DNA from: DATHBD01 sp035296325
Lineage (GTDB): Bacteria > Actinomycetota > Actinomycetes > Mycobacteriales > Micromonosporaceae
Reading direction: 5' to 3'
Length of the DNA stretch: 64,000 bases
Assembly (NCBI GenBank): GCA_035296325.1
Contig: DATHBD010000005.1
Span: 1 to 64,000, forward strand
Of this stretch, positions 1 through 8,262 are shown in pieces (within the stretch, counting starts at the first letter, position 1; each line of letters opens with the position of its first letter). The position numbers and the translations under genes were made by a program. Below the pieces are notes generated by a model that was not told the origin of the DNA, ran no database searches, and saw nothing but the letters and a program-made list of their open reading frames with translations.

Positions 1-2651
1 CGAAGCAGGCGGGGGACGAGGCGCGGCGGCAGGAGCAGATCGCTGGGGAGCAGAAGGGGGTGGCGGAGCGGGCGTCGGTGGAGGCTTCTCGGCAGCAGGA
101 GAACGCTCGGCGCCAGCAGGGGATCGCGGATGCGGCGGCGGTGCGGGCGGGGGAGCAGGAGCGGGCTGCGCTGCAGCAGCGTGCGGCGGCGCAGCGCTCA
201 GCGCAGGAGACGGCCCGGCAGAAGGAGATCGCGCAGCATCAGCAGCGCCTGGCCGAGGAGGCGGCTGCGGTAACCCGGCGGCAGGAGGAGATCGCGCGCG
301 AGCAGCAGCGCCTGGCTGAGGACGCGACCGCGCAGGCCCGGCGGCAGGAGGAGATCGCGCGCGAGCAGCAGCAGCTGGCCGAGGACGCGACCAAGGATGC
401 CAGCGAGCAGAAGGCGAATGCCGAGGAGCAACTGAGTATCGCGATCAGTCGCCGGTTGACCAACCAGGCCAAAGCAACGCTCGCGCGGGACCCGCAGGCG
501 GCCCTGATGCTCGGCTTGGCGGCTGAGCAGGCCCGGCCAGACGCCGAGGCCCGCCGGGAACTCACCGGCCTGGTCACTTCGACGCGTTACGCCGGTTCTC
601 TGCGCGGGGTGGATGACGTCGTCTTCGGCTCGAGCGATGTCGTCGCCGCCATGGGCCATGACCGGGTTCTGTCCCTGTGGAATGTTGTCGACCCCGCAAA
701 GCCAGCCCGGCTCGCCAGGGTCGAAAGCGACGAGGGCTACACAGCTCACGGTTACACGTTTAGTCGAGACGGGCGGACACTCGCCGTTTCCTACCTCGGC
801 CCGACCTACGTGGTGATCCTTTGGGACGTGGCCGATCCGACGAAAAGGCCGGCTCGGCTCGCCACGCTCCCCACACGCCTCGAGATGACCAACCACGCCC
901 CAGCACCGCCAATGGCGTTCAGTCCGGACGGTCGCACCTTCGCCATGACCGACCTCATCGGCGACCAGAGAATGGCCGTCGTGTTGGACATAACAAACAG
1001 GACACAGCCGAAACCTAGTGTCGTGCTGCCTGCCATGTTCGGCTGGAACGGAATGAACCGCGGAAATATGGACCGGCGCTTCGCGTTCAGCTCGGACGGA
1101 CGGACCCTGGTCACGGGCAGCACTCGAATGATGTGGGATGTGACTAACCCGGCCAATCCGATTGAATTAGCCAAGCATGACGACAGCCACGAGGACGTTG
1201 TCGCATTCAGCCCGGTCGCATCTGTCATGGCCACCGCAAGTAACGGAGCTGTGACGCTTTGGGATACGAAGGAGCCGGCCCGCCGGGTCCCGTACGGCGC
1301 CCCGTTGAAGAATGCTGCCGGAAACGTCGACTCAGTGACGTTCAGCCCTGACGGCCGAATCATGACCTCCAGCGACGTCGCGGGAATCACAACATTGTGG
1401 GATGTGACCGATCCAGCCTTCCCGGTGCGGCTCGACAGCGTGCCGGGTTACTCCATCGCCGGGTCGACGGCATCCCGACCGGACGGTCGAACGATCCTCG
1501 TCACCGTCGAGGAATCCGGCACCGCAAGGTTTTCGAGCGTGGAGCCCTATGGCGCTCCCCAACCGATCCGGGAGCTCAAGGACCACAGCGGGTGGCTGTT
1601 GGCGGTGGCGTTCAGCCCGGACGGCCGTTCGATGGCCACCGCTGGCGCTGACCGAACGGCGATATTCTGGGACATGACCAATCCGGCCCGTCCGAGGAAG
1701 CGAGGCACGCTGTCCATTCACGACTACTCGGTCAGGTCGGTGGCGTTCAGCCAGGATCTGCGCACGGTGGCTGCCGCAGGTTTGGACGGCCGTGTGAAGT
1801 TGTGGGACGTGACCGATCCGGACCAGCCGGTTGACGTGAAGACGTTCGAAGTGGAAGTCCCGCCGGCAGAGATGACCTTCAGCCCGGATGGACGGACGCT
1901 CGCCCTCGCTAGGCAGGGTCCGAATGCCACATTGGTGCTATGGGACCTGGCTGATCTGGCCGGGCCCACGCCGCTTGTCACGCTAACCGGCGTTCAGCTG
2001 CCGGTGACATTCAGCCCGGACAGCCGCACCATGGTCTCCGGCCGCGGCATGAGGACGGGGACGGTGTGGGATCTGACCAACCGGTCCGCTCCTGTTCCAC
2101 TCAGTACCCTGGGCGGTCTTGCCGAAAGTGTCGGCCCGCTGGCCTTCAGTCCGGACGGGCGGACTGTCGCGACCAGGTATGGCAGTCGTCCAGTCATGCT
2201 GTGGGATGTCACCGATCGAGCCAATCCGCACTGGCTCGCCGAGCTGAACGGGACCGAGGGCGTGGAGTCGGTGGCGTTCAACGCGGACGGCAGTAGTGTG
2301 GCAACATCCTCGGCTAAGCACGCGATGCTGTGGGACATTGCCGACCGAAACAATCCGGTCCGACTCGCCCGGTTCCCGCTCAATGCGTCGCAACCGTCGC
2401 GCTGGGGCTACGAAAACCGTTGGCTGGCGGTGAGCCCGGACGGGCGCACCCTGGCATTCGGTGGCAGCAACAATCGGGCCGGCGAGCCTCCTAGCAACCC
2501 CAGTGTCCTGCTCTGGGACTACACGAAGCTTAACCAGCTCCGCGCGAACCCGGCCAAACAGGCCTGCGCCATGGCGGGCGCTGGATTCACCCGCGAGCAA
2601 TGGGCCCGGCGCATCCCGGAAGTCCCGTACAAGCCCACCTGCCCCAGTTGA
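1..2651 (+). CDS. Coiled-coil / WD40 repeat protein, 5' end outside window
   Basis: The reading frame is open from base 3, so the gene starts upstream; GTG at 60 is only the first possible internal start. The first ~130 visible residues are a charged Gln/Glu/Arg/Ala coiled coil in 21-residue (three-heptad) units of the type RRQEEIAREQQRLAEDATAQA. A linker then carries DPQAALMLGLAAEQA, the kind of segment that joins STAND or effector modules to WD40 domains in actinobacteria. The rest holds about a dozen WD40-like blades with the signature FSPDGRTLA...LWDVTDPA, enough for one or two propellers. Such proteins act as sensors or scaffolds; the N-terminal part (TIR, caspase-like or STAND) cannot be seen. 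A TTA leucine codon at 1167-1169 is rare for this genome. WD40 call sure, function unknown. Confidence 0.85.
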   Translation, partial: KQAGDEARRQEQIAGEQKGVAERASVEASRQQENARRQQGIADAAAVRAGEQERAALQQRAAAQRSAQETARQKEIAQHQQRLAEEAAAVTRRQEEIAREQQRLAEDATAQARRQEEIAREQQQLAEDATKDASEQKANAEEQLSIAISRRLTNQAKATLARDPQAALMLGLAAEQARPDAEARRELTGLVTSTRYAGSLRGVDDVVFGSSDVVAAMGHDRVLSLWNVVDPAKPARLARVESDEGYTAHGYTFSRDGRTLAVSYLGPTYVVILWDVADPTKRPARLATLPTRLEMTNHAPAPPMAFSPDGRTFAMTDLIGDQRMAVVLDITNRTQPKPSVVLPAMFGWNGMNRGNMDRRFAFSSDGRTLVTGSTRMMWDVTNPANPIELAKHDDSHEDVVAFSPVASVMATASNGAVTLWDTKEPARRVPYGAPLKNAAGNVDSVTFSPDGRIMTSSDVAGITTLWDVTDPAFPVRLDSVPGYSIAGSTASRPDGRTILVTVEESGTARFSSVEPYGAPQPIRELKDHSGWLLAVAFSPDGRSMATAGADRTAIFWDMTNPARPRKRGTLSIHDYSVRSVAFSQDLRTVAAAGLDGRVKLWDVTDPDQPVDVKTFEVEVPPAEMTFSPDGRTLALARQGPNATLVLWDLADLAGPTPLVTLTGVQLPVTFSPDSRTMVSGRGMRTGTVWDLTNRSAPVPLSTLGGLAESVGPLAFSPDGRTVATRYGSRPVMLWDVTDRANPHWLAELNGTEGVESVAFNADGSSVATSSAKHAMLWDIADRNNPVRLARFPLNASQPSRWGYENRWLAVSPDGRTLAFGGSNNRAGEPPSNPSVLLWDYTKLNQLRANPAKQACAMAGAGFTREQWARRIPEVPYKPTCPS
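276..401 (+). repeat. Two near-identical 63-bp tandem units within the coiled coil
   Basis: Units 276-338 and 339-401 encode two nearly identical 21-residue coiled-coil repeats. More diverged copies continue on both sides, from about base 3 to 450. The 63-bp unit equals three heptads, so copy number can change in steps of 21 residues without breaking the coiled coil. Confidence 0.75.
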
Positions 2652-2728
2652 CCTGCCGTCACCCGGTCGGCACGGGCTCGTACCTCGCATTTGGCGGCAC
2701 GGTGCGGGGGGCTCGCTACCCTGCCGGC

Positions 2729-2824
2729 ATGGGTGTGATCACTGTGGTCCCGCTGGCGATCGGTGCGCTTGTCATTGTCCTCGTGGGGCTTGGGATCGTC
2801 TGGCTTGTGCGCCGCAGCCGGTAG
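2729..2824 (+). CDS. Possible 31-residue single-span membrane peptide
   Basis: An ATG at 2729 opens a 31-codon frame: a short N-terminus, about 22 hydrophobic residues (TVVPLAIGALVIVLVGLGIVW) and a basic tail LVRRSR. That is the shape of a small bitopic membrane protein. A TACCCT box at 2717-2722 lies 6 nt before the ATG, which would suit a leaderless transcript; a weak TTGGCG lies at 2691-2696 (20-nt spacer). It sits alone between the WD40 gene and the arsR-type operon. No homologue is recognised and so short a frame could be chance; the membrane topology and leaderless promoter are the only support. Confidence 0.4.
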   Translation: MGVITVVPLAIGALVIVLVGLGIVWLVRRSR

Positions 2825-2877
2825 CCGCTGTCAGCCTGGCAACCGCGGTCGGCCGGTGGCACCCAGAGGTATCAGGA

Positions 2878-2904
2878 TTGACTTATATAAGCTGAGGCTA
2901 TATC
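2878..2904 (+). promoter_or_regulatory. Promoter and probable ArsR operator of the arsR-SRPBCC operon
   Basis: TTGACT (2878-2883) and TATATC (2899-2904) form a -35/-10 pair, 15 nt apart and 8 nt before the GTG start, so the transcript is probably leaderless. Between them an imperfect inverted repeat, ATATAAGC (2885-2892) and GCTATAT (2897-2903), is AT-rich in GC-rich surroundings. That is typical of an ArsR-family operator and suggests autoregulation. Confidence 0.55.
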
Positions 2905-2912
2905 CTGGCTGC

Positions 2913-3287
2913 GTGCACGCATTCGATGTGCTCGGGGACCCGGTGCGTCGCCGGATCCTCGAGTTGCTCGCGGGCGGTGAGATGACCTCCGGGGCTGTGT
3001 GCGCCGTCGTGCAGCGGGAGTTCGGGATCACCCAGCCGGCCGTGTCGCAGCACCTCAAGGTGCTGCGGGACAACGGCTTCGCGACCGTGCGCCCGGACGG
3101 GAGCCGGCGCCTCTACGCGGTGAAGGTCGATTCGCTGCGGGAGGTCGACGTCTGGCTCGATCGCTTCCGGGCCCACTGGACGCCGCCGCTGCACGCGTTG
3201 GCGACCGAACTGGCCCGGGGCAAGCGGGAACGTCGTCGTCGCGAGGCGGCTGCCGAGCAAGCTGAGCAAGCCGAGCAGAAGGAGTGA
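2913..3287 (+). CDS. ArsR-family transcriptional regulator
   Basis: 124 residues from GTG 2913, the first start after the promoter; the frame is open further upstream but would run through the promoter. It opens with FDVLGDPVRRRILELLAGGEM, the usual first helices of ArsR winged-helix proteins. The recognition helix region is ITQPAVSQHLKVLRDNGF, followed by the wing (VRPDGSRRLYAV). The C-terminus is a charged Arg/Glu-rich helix. No Cys metal site is evident, so this is the non-metal subfamily that usually pairs with an SRPBCC (AHSA1) protein. Indeed such a gene starts 3 nt after its stop. It probably represses its own operon. Confidence 0.9.
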   Translation: MHAFDVLGDPVRRRILELLAGGEMTSGAVCAVVQREFGITQPAVSQHLKVLRDNGFATVRPDGSRRLYAVKVDSLREVDVWLDRFRAHWTPPLHALATELARGKRERRRREAAAEQAEQAEQKE

Positions 3288-3290
3288 CCC

Positions 3291-3938
3291 ATGATCGATG
3301 CCACCACCCAGATCAACGCGGTACGTCGTCAGGTGGGCAGCCGGGTGCTGGAGGCCGGGGAGGCACGCGTCTGCACGATCGGGCAGAGCTACGACGCCAC
3401 GATCGACGACGTGTGGGACGCCTGCACCAACCCGGAGCGCATCCCTCGATGGTTCCTGCCGGTCTCCGGTGACCTCCGGCTGAACGGCCGGTACGAGTTC
3501 ACCGGCAATGCGAGCGGCACCATCGAGCGCTGCGACCCGCCGACGAGCTTCGGTGCCACCTGGGAGTACGGCGGTGAGGTCAGCTGGATCGAGGTGCGCC
3601 TCACCAGCGAGCCGGATGGCGGCACCCGCCTGGAACTCGAGCATGTGGCGCACGTCGACGACGAACGATGGGCGGAGTACGGGCCCGGAGCGGTCGGCAT
3701 CGGGTGGGACTCGGGCCTGCTGGGCCTGGCCACCCACCTGTCCAGCGACGGCGCTGCCATCGATCCGCAGGACAGCGCGGCGTGGATGGCGTCGGAGGAG
3801 GGCCGGCGCTTCATGACGTTGAGCAGCGAGCGGTGGTACGCGGCGAGCGTCGCCGCCGGGACCGAGGAAGCGGCCGCGCGGGCCGCGGCCGACCGGTGCA
3901 CCGCCGCGTACACGGGGGTTCCGGAGACCGCCTCCTGA
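3291..3938 (+). CDS. SRPBCC / AHSA1-family ligand-binding protein
   Basis: 215 residues. ATG 3291 follows a good ribosome site (AAGGAG) overlapping the arsR stop, so the pair is one operon. The N-terminal part carries the START-like fold signature of the AHSA1 subfamily: SYDATIDDVWDACTNPERIPRWFLPVSGDLRLNG, then the FEATGNASG-like strand (YEFTGNASGTIERCDPP) and WEYGGEVSWIEVRLTSEPDGGTRLELEH. The helix grip fold binds a hydrophobic ligand. The C-terminal ~60 residues form an Ala/Arg-rich helical extension. ArsR-SRPBCC pairs are common, but the ligand and physiological role are usually unknown, as here. Confidence 0.85.
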   Translation: MIDATTQINAVRRQVGSRVLEAGEARVCTIGQSYDATIDDVWDACTNPERIPRWFLPVSGDLRLNGRYEFTGNASGTIERCDPPTSFGATWEYGGEVSWIEVRLTSEPDGGTRLELEHVAHVDDERWAEYGPGAVGIGWDSGLLGLATHLSSDGAAIDPQDSAAWMASEEGRRFMTLSSERWYAASVAAGTEEAAARAAADRCTAAYTGVPETAS

Positions 3939-3959
3939 CGTCGGTGCGAATGGACCGCC

Positions 3960-3989
3960 GTGGGGCTGCTACCCGGGTAGCAGCCCCAC
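3960..3989. terminator. Bidirectional terminator, 30-bp perfect palindrome
   Basis: GTGGGGCTGCTACCC (3960-3974) is followed directly by its exact reverse complement (3975-3989). It lies between the convergent ends of the SRPBCC gene (3938) and the calcium-binding protein gene (4000). With no U-tract it is a typical hairpin-only actinobacterial terminator and can serve both strands. Confidence 0.85.
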
Positions 3990-3999
3990 GACTGGCCGT

Positions 4000-5379
4000 T
4001 CAGCGCTCGCAGCCGTCCCGGACGATCAGCCCTTCGCCGCCACAGGTGTCGGTGCCCGCGCCGCCGTACACCCGCTGGTTGGTGCCGTCGTTGGCGTCCA
4101 GATCGTCGTCGTCCGCGCCGCCGCGCAGCGTGTCGGTGCCGCCCTGACCGATCAGGACGTCCCTGCCGCCGTCACCCCACAGCTCGTCGTCGCCGCCATC
4201 GCCGCGCAGCAGGTCGTCGCCGTCGCCGCCGTGGAAGCGGAAGTTCCCCGAGAATCCGGCGATCGTGTCGTTGCCGGGTCCGCCCCACGCGGTGTCGTTG
4301 TCGAAACTGGCGTTCAACGTGTCGTGGCCCGTGCCGCCGTCGAGCATGTCGTCGCCATGGTTGCCGTCAAGCGTGTCGTTGCCCGCCCGACCCCACAGCC
4401 GGTCGTTCTCGAAGATGCCGGCCAGGAAGTCGTCCCCGGCGCCGCCGTCGATGTCGTCCGCGCCCGCGTCACCGCGCAGCGTGTCGGCACCGGCGTCGCC
4501 CCAGATCCGGTCGTCGCCGTCGTCTCCGCCGATGGTGTCGTCCCCGCCGCCGCCGCGCAGGGTATCCGCGCCGCCGCCGCCGAACAGCACGTTGGCGACG
4601 TCGTTGCCGATCAGCGTGTCGGCAGCGGCGGTGCCGCGCACCGTCTCGGCGGTGGACCGGACATTGTCCGACTCGCCGGCCGATCCGTCGTTGGCGTGCC
4701 CGTCGAGGGTCACGGTCACGCCGGGGTGGTCGTCGGCGTACGCCACCGTGTCGTTGCCCGCCCCACCGTCCAGGTCGTCGGCACCCAGGCCGGTGATGAT
4801 CTCGTCGTCGCCCGCGCCGCCCCGTACCCGGTCGGCGCCCGGGCCGTCCGTGAGCCGGTCGTTGCCGGCGTCGCCGGTGAGCACGTCGTCGCCGGCGCCG
4901 CCGTCCAGGTCGTCCGGGCCGATTGTGCCGGTCAGCACGTCGTTGCCGTCCGCGCCGACGAAGTGGTGCTGCGCCGGTGCGTCCGCGGTCAGGCGGTCGT
5001 TGCCGGCGCCGCCGTCGGCGTAGGTCTGCAACTCGGCCTGGTTGACGAAGCTGTCGGCCTGGTCGCCGAGCCTGATCTCCACCTTGAACTCGGGCCGCGG
5101 GCAGCGCACCGCGTACTCGTCAAGGCGCACGCAGCCCTCGGCCGGACGGCCCGGGTCCACCCGAGCCGGCGCGGTGGTGTCCCGTACGACCGTGCCGTCC
5201 AGGTCGGACGTGAGGGTGACGGCGTTTGCCGCACCGGGCCCGGCCTGGAACTGCAGGACGCCGTCGAAGACCCACACCGTGCCGGTGGCAGCGGAGGCCG
5301 CCGCCGCGGGTGCGGCCGTGGTCATGACCATCGTGGTGACGCTCAGCGCGACGCACGCGCCCAGAACCGTGCGCTTCAT
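4000..5379 (-). CDS. Secreted RTX-type calcium-binding repeat protein
   Basis: 459 residues from ATG 5379. An N-terminal signal peptide (MKRTVLGACVALSVTTMVMTT, then an Ala run) directs export. An N-terminal domain of about 110 residues precedes many nonapeptide RTX units of the form GGxGxDxLxG (for example GGAGDDVLTGDAGNDRLTDG). These fold as a parallel beta roll that binds Ca2+ outside the cell. The protein ends with a short Cys-containing tail (TDTCGGEGLIVRDGCER). The start overlaps the stop of the upstream TolB-like gene as ATGA (5376-5379), so translation is coupled. No toxin or enzyme domain is visible; it looks like a surface or matrix protein. Confidence 0.88.
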   Translation of the reverse strand: MKRTVLGACVALSVTTMVMTTAAPAAAASAATGTVWVFDGVLQFQAGPGAANAVTLTSDLDGTVVRDTTAPARVDPGRPAEGCVRLDEYAVRCPRPEFKVEIRLGDQADSFVNQAELQTYADGGAGNDRLTADAPAQHHFVGADGNDVLTGTIGPDDLDGGAGDDVLTGDAGNDRLTDGPGADRVRGGAGDDEIITGLGADDLDGGAGNDTVAYADDHPGVTVTLDGHANDGSAGESDNVRSTAETVRGTAAADTLIGNDVANVLFGGGGADTLRGGGGDDTIGGDDGDDRIWGDAGADTLRGDAGADDIDGGAGDDFLAGIFENDRLWGRAGNDTLDGNHGDDMLDGGTGHDTLNASFDNDTAWGGPGNDTIAGFSGNFRFHGGDGDDLLRGDGGDDELWGDGGRDVLIGQGGTDTLRGGADDDDLDANDGTNQRVYGGAGTDTCGGEGLIVRDGCER

Positions 5380-6371
5380 CGGACCCACCCATACACGTAG
5401 CCGTTGACGTCGAGCGGACGCTCGTCCGTGCCGTTGGCGGTGATCCGCCGCACGGATGGCTTGACGCTGAAATCGTCCGGTGGTCGCCGGTCGTAGGCCA
5501 GCCATCCGCTGTCCGGGGACCATGCGGGTCGGTACTCCATCCGGTTGGCGGTGGTGGTCACCCGGCGCACGGCGTGGGAGTCCACCCGGATCGTGTAGAG
5601 ATCGCGGTTCACCTCGTACCCGCTCACCCCGGACGGCAGCTGGGCCGTGCCGCTGTACGCGATGGACCGCCCGTCCGGGCTCCACGCCGCGTCGCTGCGC
5701 CATGCGTTGAGGTCGGTGAGCCGTTGGGTCGTGCCGGTGCGCAGATCGGTGATGTGGATCGCGGCGCGTTCGCTCTCCGCCCGCCCCATCGCGTATGCCA
5801 CCCGGGTGCCGTCCGGCGACCAGCTCAGCGCACCCTGCGGTGTCATGGAGTCCCACTCGTCGCTGACCGGAATGATCCGCACGCCCGAGCCGTCCGTGCC
5901 GAGGACCACCACCCGTGCCGGTGCGCCCAGGTAGGCGGGTTCCACGGAGGCGACCCGCGTGCCTTCCGGCGAGAACCGCGGGGTGCTCAGCCCACAGATC
6001 CGCTCGCAGGTCGGGTCGGCGTCGTAGTCCCACGCCGGGGCGATCTGCTGCCGACCGGTGCCGTCGGCGCGTACCCGCCAGACGCTGCGGTCCGATGCGG
6101 TGTAGACGACCGTGCTCAGGTCTGCCGAATATCCGGCCTCGGCGCTGGGCAGGCGGCCGTACAGATCGGCGATCAGCAGGCGTCGGCCGGTGCGGTCGGG
6201 CCGCACGTCGAAGAGATCGCCGAACTGCTGCGTACCGATGCCACTCAGGTAGCGAATTCGGCCGTCCGGCTCCGTGGTCGCCTGCGCGGCGGCCGGTGAA
6301 GCCAGGGTGGCCACGGCAAGCGCCGCGGCCAGAACTGAGCCCGGAATGGATAGGGCTCTAGCACGTCTCAT
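5376..6371 (-). CDS. Secreted TolB-like (PD40) beta-propeller protein
   Basis: 331 residues from ATG 6371, chosen because GGAGGA lies 6 nt upstream and a signal peptide follows at once (MRRARALSIPGSVLAAALAV, cleavage near ASPAAAQA). The mature part has WD40-like PD40 blades: FSPEGTRVASVEP, LSWSPDGTRVAYAMG, AAWSPDGRSIAYSG and PAWSPDSGWLAYDRR, as in TolB-type six-bladed propellers. Two Cys pairs (CERICG) may form a disulfide. It is exported and probably binds a protein or glycan. It is co-transcribed and translationally coupled with the RTX protein downstream, which suggests they work together at the cell surface; the partner ligand is unknown. Confidence 0.85.
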   Translation of the reverse strand: MRRARALSIPGSVLAAALAVATLASPAAAQATTEPDGRIRYLSGIGTQQFGDLFDVRPDRTGRRLLIADLYGRLPSAEAGYSADLSTVVYTASDRSVWRVRADGTGRQQIAPAWDYDADPTCERICGLSTPRFSPEGTRVASVEPAYLGAPARVVVLGTDGSGVRIIPVSDEWDSMTPQGALSWSPDGTRVAYAMGRAESERAAIHITDLRTGTTQRLTDLNAWRSDAAWSPDGRSIAYSGTAQLPSGVSGYEVNRDLYTIRVDSHAVRRVTTTANRMEYRPAWSPDSGWLAYDRRPPDDFSVKPSVRRITANGTDERPLDVNGYVYGWVR

Positions 6372-6597
6372 TGAAGTTCCTCCATGGCTGGGGACTTGCT
6401 CGCGGAGAGCATATCGATCCACTTCGGAGAGTGATGGTGCTCACTCAGCGAGCGGTGTCGATCAATGAGCGACTGCACGCTGGCGGCGTAACCGGGGCGA
6501 CCCCGGATGGACTCCTGGTGGTCGCGTTTCGCCGGTCAGAAATCCGACAAAGCTCTGGACAGCCGAGCGGCTGGTGGAGTATCGACGTCGGCCAACG

Positions 6598-6619
6598 TTA
6601 TCCACACCAGTTACCCACA
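6598..6619 (+). promoter_or_regulatory. Two adjacent DnaA-box-like nonamers
   Basis: TTATCCACA (6598-6606) matches the bacterial DnaA-box consensus exactly and TTACCCACA (6611-6619) differs at one base. Both have the same orientation and start 13 nt apart. They lie in the 274-bp intergenic stretch 6372-6645, which otherwise shows only the TolB ribosome site near 6376-6383 and no gene. Confidence 0.45.
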
Positions 6620-6645
6620 GGCTGTGAACACCACGCGGCGTAGCG

Positions 6646-7602
6646 CTACCGCGCCGGTTGGCCCACGCTGCGTCGAGCCGCGCGACGGGCCGACATGAAG
6701 CTGCCCACCGCGTCACTGGACGCGTACGCCCATGGCCACTCGGTCACCAGGTCGCCGATCTCGTCGAACTGCTCCACCGCCGCCGGCAGGTCACCGGTCC
6801 GGAGGAAGAGCCACGCGAACATGTTGGGGACCAGTGGCCAGCCGGGCCGCCGGACATGGGCCGGGTGCCGGACGGAACGGTCCGCGGCGGCATGAAGTGC
6901 GGCGACCACCTCCGGCTGGCGGAGATAGGTGTACTGGTTGGTGCCGAGCGCGATCCAGTGCTCCAGGTGCGCGTGCGCCGCCAGCACGCCGAGGCCGCAG
7001 CCGTCGGGCATCCGCTCGATCGTCCGCTGCGCGTGGTCGTGGACCGCCTCGAGGGTCCCGCCCCACCTGGGAAGCAACTGCTGGAGCAGCTCGACGTGCG
7101 CCGCGTGATGCCAGCGGTACCGGATGACCGCCTCGCCGAACCGGCGGCGGGCCTCGTCCTGACCGCGTTGCAGGCCGCGCCCGGTGGTCACCAGGAATGC
7201 CCACGGTGCCGGGTCGTCGGAGTCCAGGTCGACGGCCATCCGGAGGAGGTCCTCGGCGACCTCCAACCGTTGCGTGAACAGCCGGGACTGCGCGACGGCG
7301 CCGTACCCGGCATGGTTTGGCGGACCGGCCTGCCACGCCCAGTTGACGTAGCGCTGGGCGGCCACCAGGACCGGCACGTTCGACGCCGGCTCGGCGGCCA
7401 CCCACTCCGGGATCCATTCCTGCAGACCATCCACGGCCCCGGCCTGCACGTAGTAGAACGCGCGGTCGTCCGGGTGCTGCACGCTGGCGAGGAGCTCGCT
7501 CGCCGTGCGCCAGTTGCGGGCGGCGAGTTCCACCCGCAGTTGGGCGGCGACAGCGTCACCCATGGTCGGATCAATGCTGGGTCGTCGCCCGAACGGCCAC
7601 AC
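6646..7602 (-). CDS. Hypothetical helical-repeat protein
   Basis: 318 residues. GTG 7602 is preceded by GGGAG at a 6-nt distance; ATG 7563 is an alternative. No signal peptide or membrane span is seen. The sequence is alpha-helical and rich in Trp/Ala (LAARNWRTASELLASVQ, YVNWAWQAGPPNHAGYG, RWHHAAHVELLQQLLPRWGGTLEAVHDHA), resembling TPR-like cytoplasmic proteins of actinobacteria. No catalytic motif is evident. It stands alone, diverging from the small membrane protein at 7794. The gene is believable from codon bias and start signals; its role is unknown. Confidence 0.75.
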   Translation of the reverse strand: MWPFGRRPSIDPTMGDAVAAQLRVELAARNWRTASELLASVQHPDDRAFYYVQAGAVDGLQEWIPEWVAAEPASNVPVLVAAQRYVNWAWQAGPPNHAGYGAVAQSRLFTQRLEVAEDLLRMAVDLDSDDPAPWAFLVTTGRGLQRGQDEARRRFGEAVIRYRWHHAAHVELLQQLLPRWGGTLEAVHDHAQRTIERMPDGCGLGVLAAHAHLEHWIALGTNQYTYLRQPEVVAALHAAADRSVRHPAHVRRPGWPLVPNMFAWLFLRTGDLPAAVEQFDEIGDLVTEWPWAYASSDAVGSFMSARRAARRSVGQPAR

Positions 7603-7793
7603 CGGCAGCTCCCGTCACGGTCAGGTCCGGTGCATCGTACGCGCTGGCCGGGCCGGCCCGACCCGTACGGGGTACGCCCAACGATGGCGCGATTCGACCG
7701 TTTCGTGGGGCGTGGACCGGCGCGCCGCACGGCAGGCTGGACCTATCGGCGCCGGCGTGCCGGCACATCCATCCCGGAGGACGTGAGCAGGGC

Positions 7794-8207
7794 ATGAGTG
7801 CATCCACCGAAGCTCACCCGAGGTCGGTCGGCGCGGTGGTGTGGCTGGTGCTCCTCCTCGCGGTCGAAGCGGTCGTCCTGATCGCCGGGCTCACCGTCCG
7901 CGCTACCGGCGACGCCGGTACCGCCCGGTTCGTGGCTGCCGCCGCAGTGGCGACCGCGGCGCCGGCACCCCCGTCAGCGGTACCGCTGCGGCGCGGCAGC
8001 ATCGCGGCCCAGGCCGCTCCAGCGCCGGCCGTCAGCCGGGCGACCCCGCCGGCCGCGTCCTCGCCGCCACCGGCAACGCCGTCAACCTCGCCGACAGTCA
8101 CGCCGACGGCATCGCCGAGCGGCACGCCGCGGCCGACGCAGCCGCCAACCGAAGCACCCTCGCCATCACCGAGCGCCCCGCCCCCGCCCCCGCCCCCGAC
8201 CGGCTGA
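7794..8207 (+). CDS. Short membrane-anchored Pro/Ser/Thr-rich protein
   Basis: 137 residues from ATG 7794, with GGAGG 13 nt upstream. One transmembrane segment near residues 12-33 (AVVWLVLLLAVEAVVLIAGLTV) is followed by an external low-complexity tail: Ala/Pro-rich, then repeats such as TPSTSPTVTPTASPSGTPRP, ending in a run of prolines. The tail resembles wall-spanning linkers but carries no domain or sorting signal. The function is unknown. Proline-rich GC-rich frames can be spurious, but the clear membrane segment at the N-terminus argues that this one is real. Confidence 0.6.
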   Translation: MSASTEAHPRSVGAVVWLVLLLAVEAVVLIAGLTVRATGDAGTARFVAAAAVATAAPAPPSAVPLRRGSIAAQAAPAPAVSRATPPAASSPPPATPSTSPTVTPTASPSGTPRPTQPPTEAPSPSPSAPPPPPPPTG

Positions 8208-8211
8208 CCGT

Positions 8212-8231
8212 CGGCGCCGGGCCGGGCGCCG
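8212..8231. terminator. Hairpin between convergent genes
   Basis: CGGCGCC (8212-8218) pairs with GGCGCCG (8225-8231) across a six-base loop, between the ends of the + gene at 8207 and the - gene at 8263. The stem is short but pure GC. Confidence 0.45.
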
Positions 8232-8262
8232 GGGAGGGGCGGAGCGCGGCACGGGCACCGCC

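Noticed and set aside
4231..5400. 389-residue plus-strand frame rich in Val/Ala
   Set aside because: Antisense of the RTX repeats; its own periodicity just mirrors the GGxGxDxL units.
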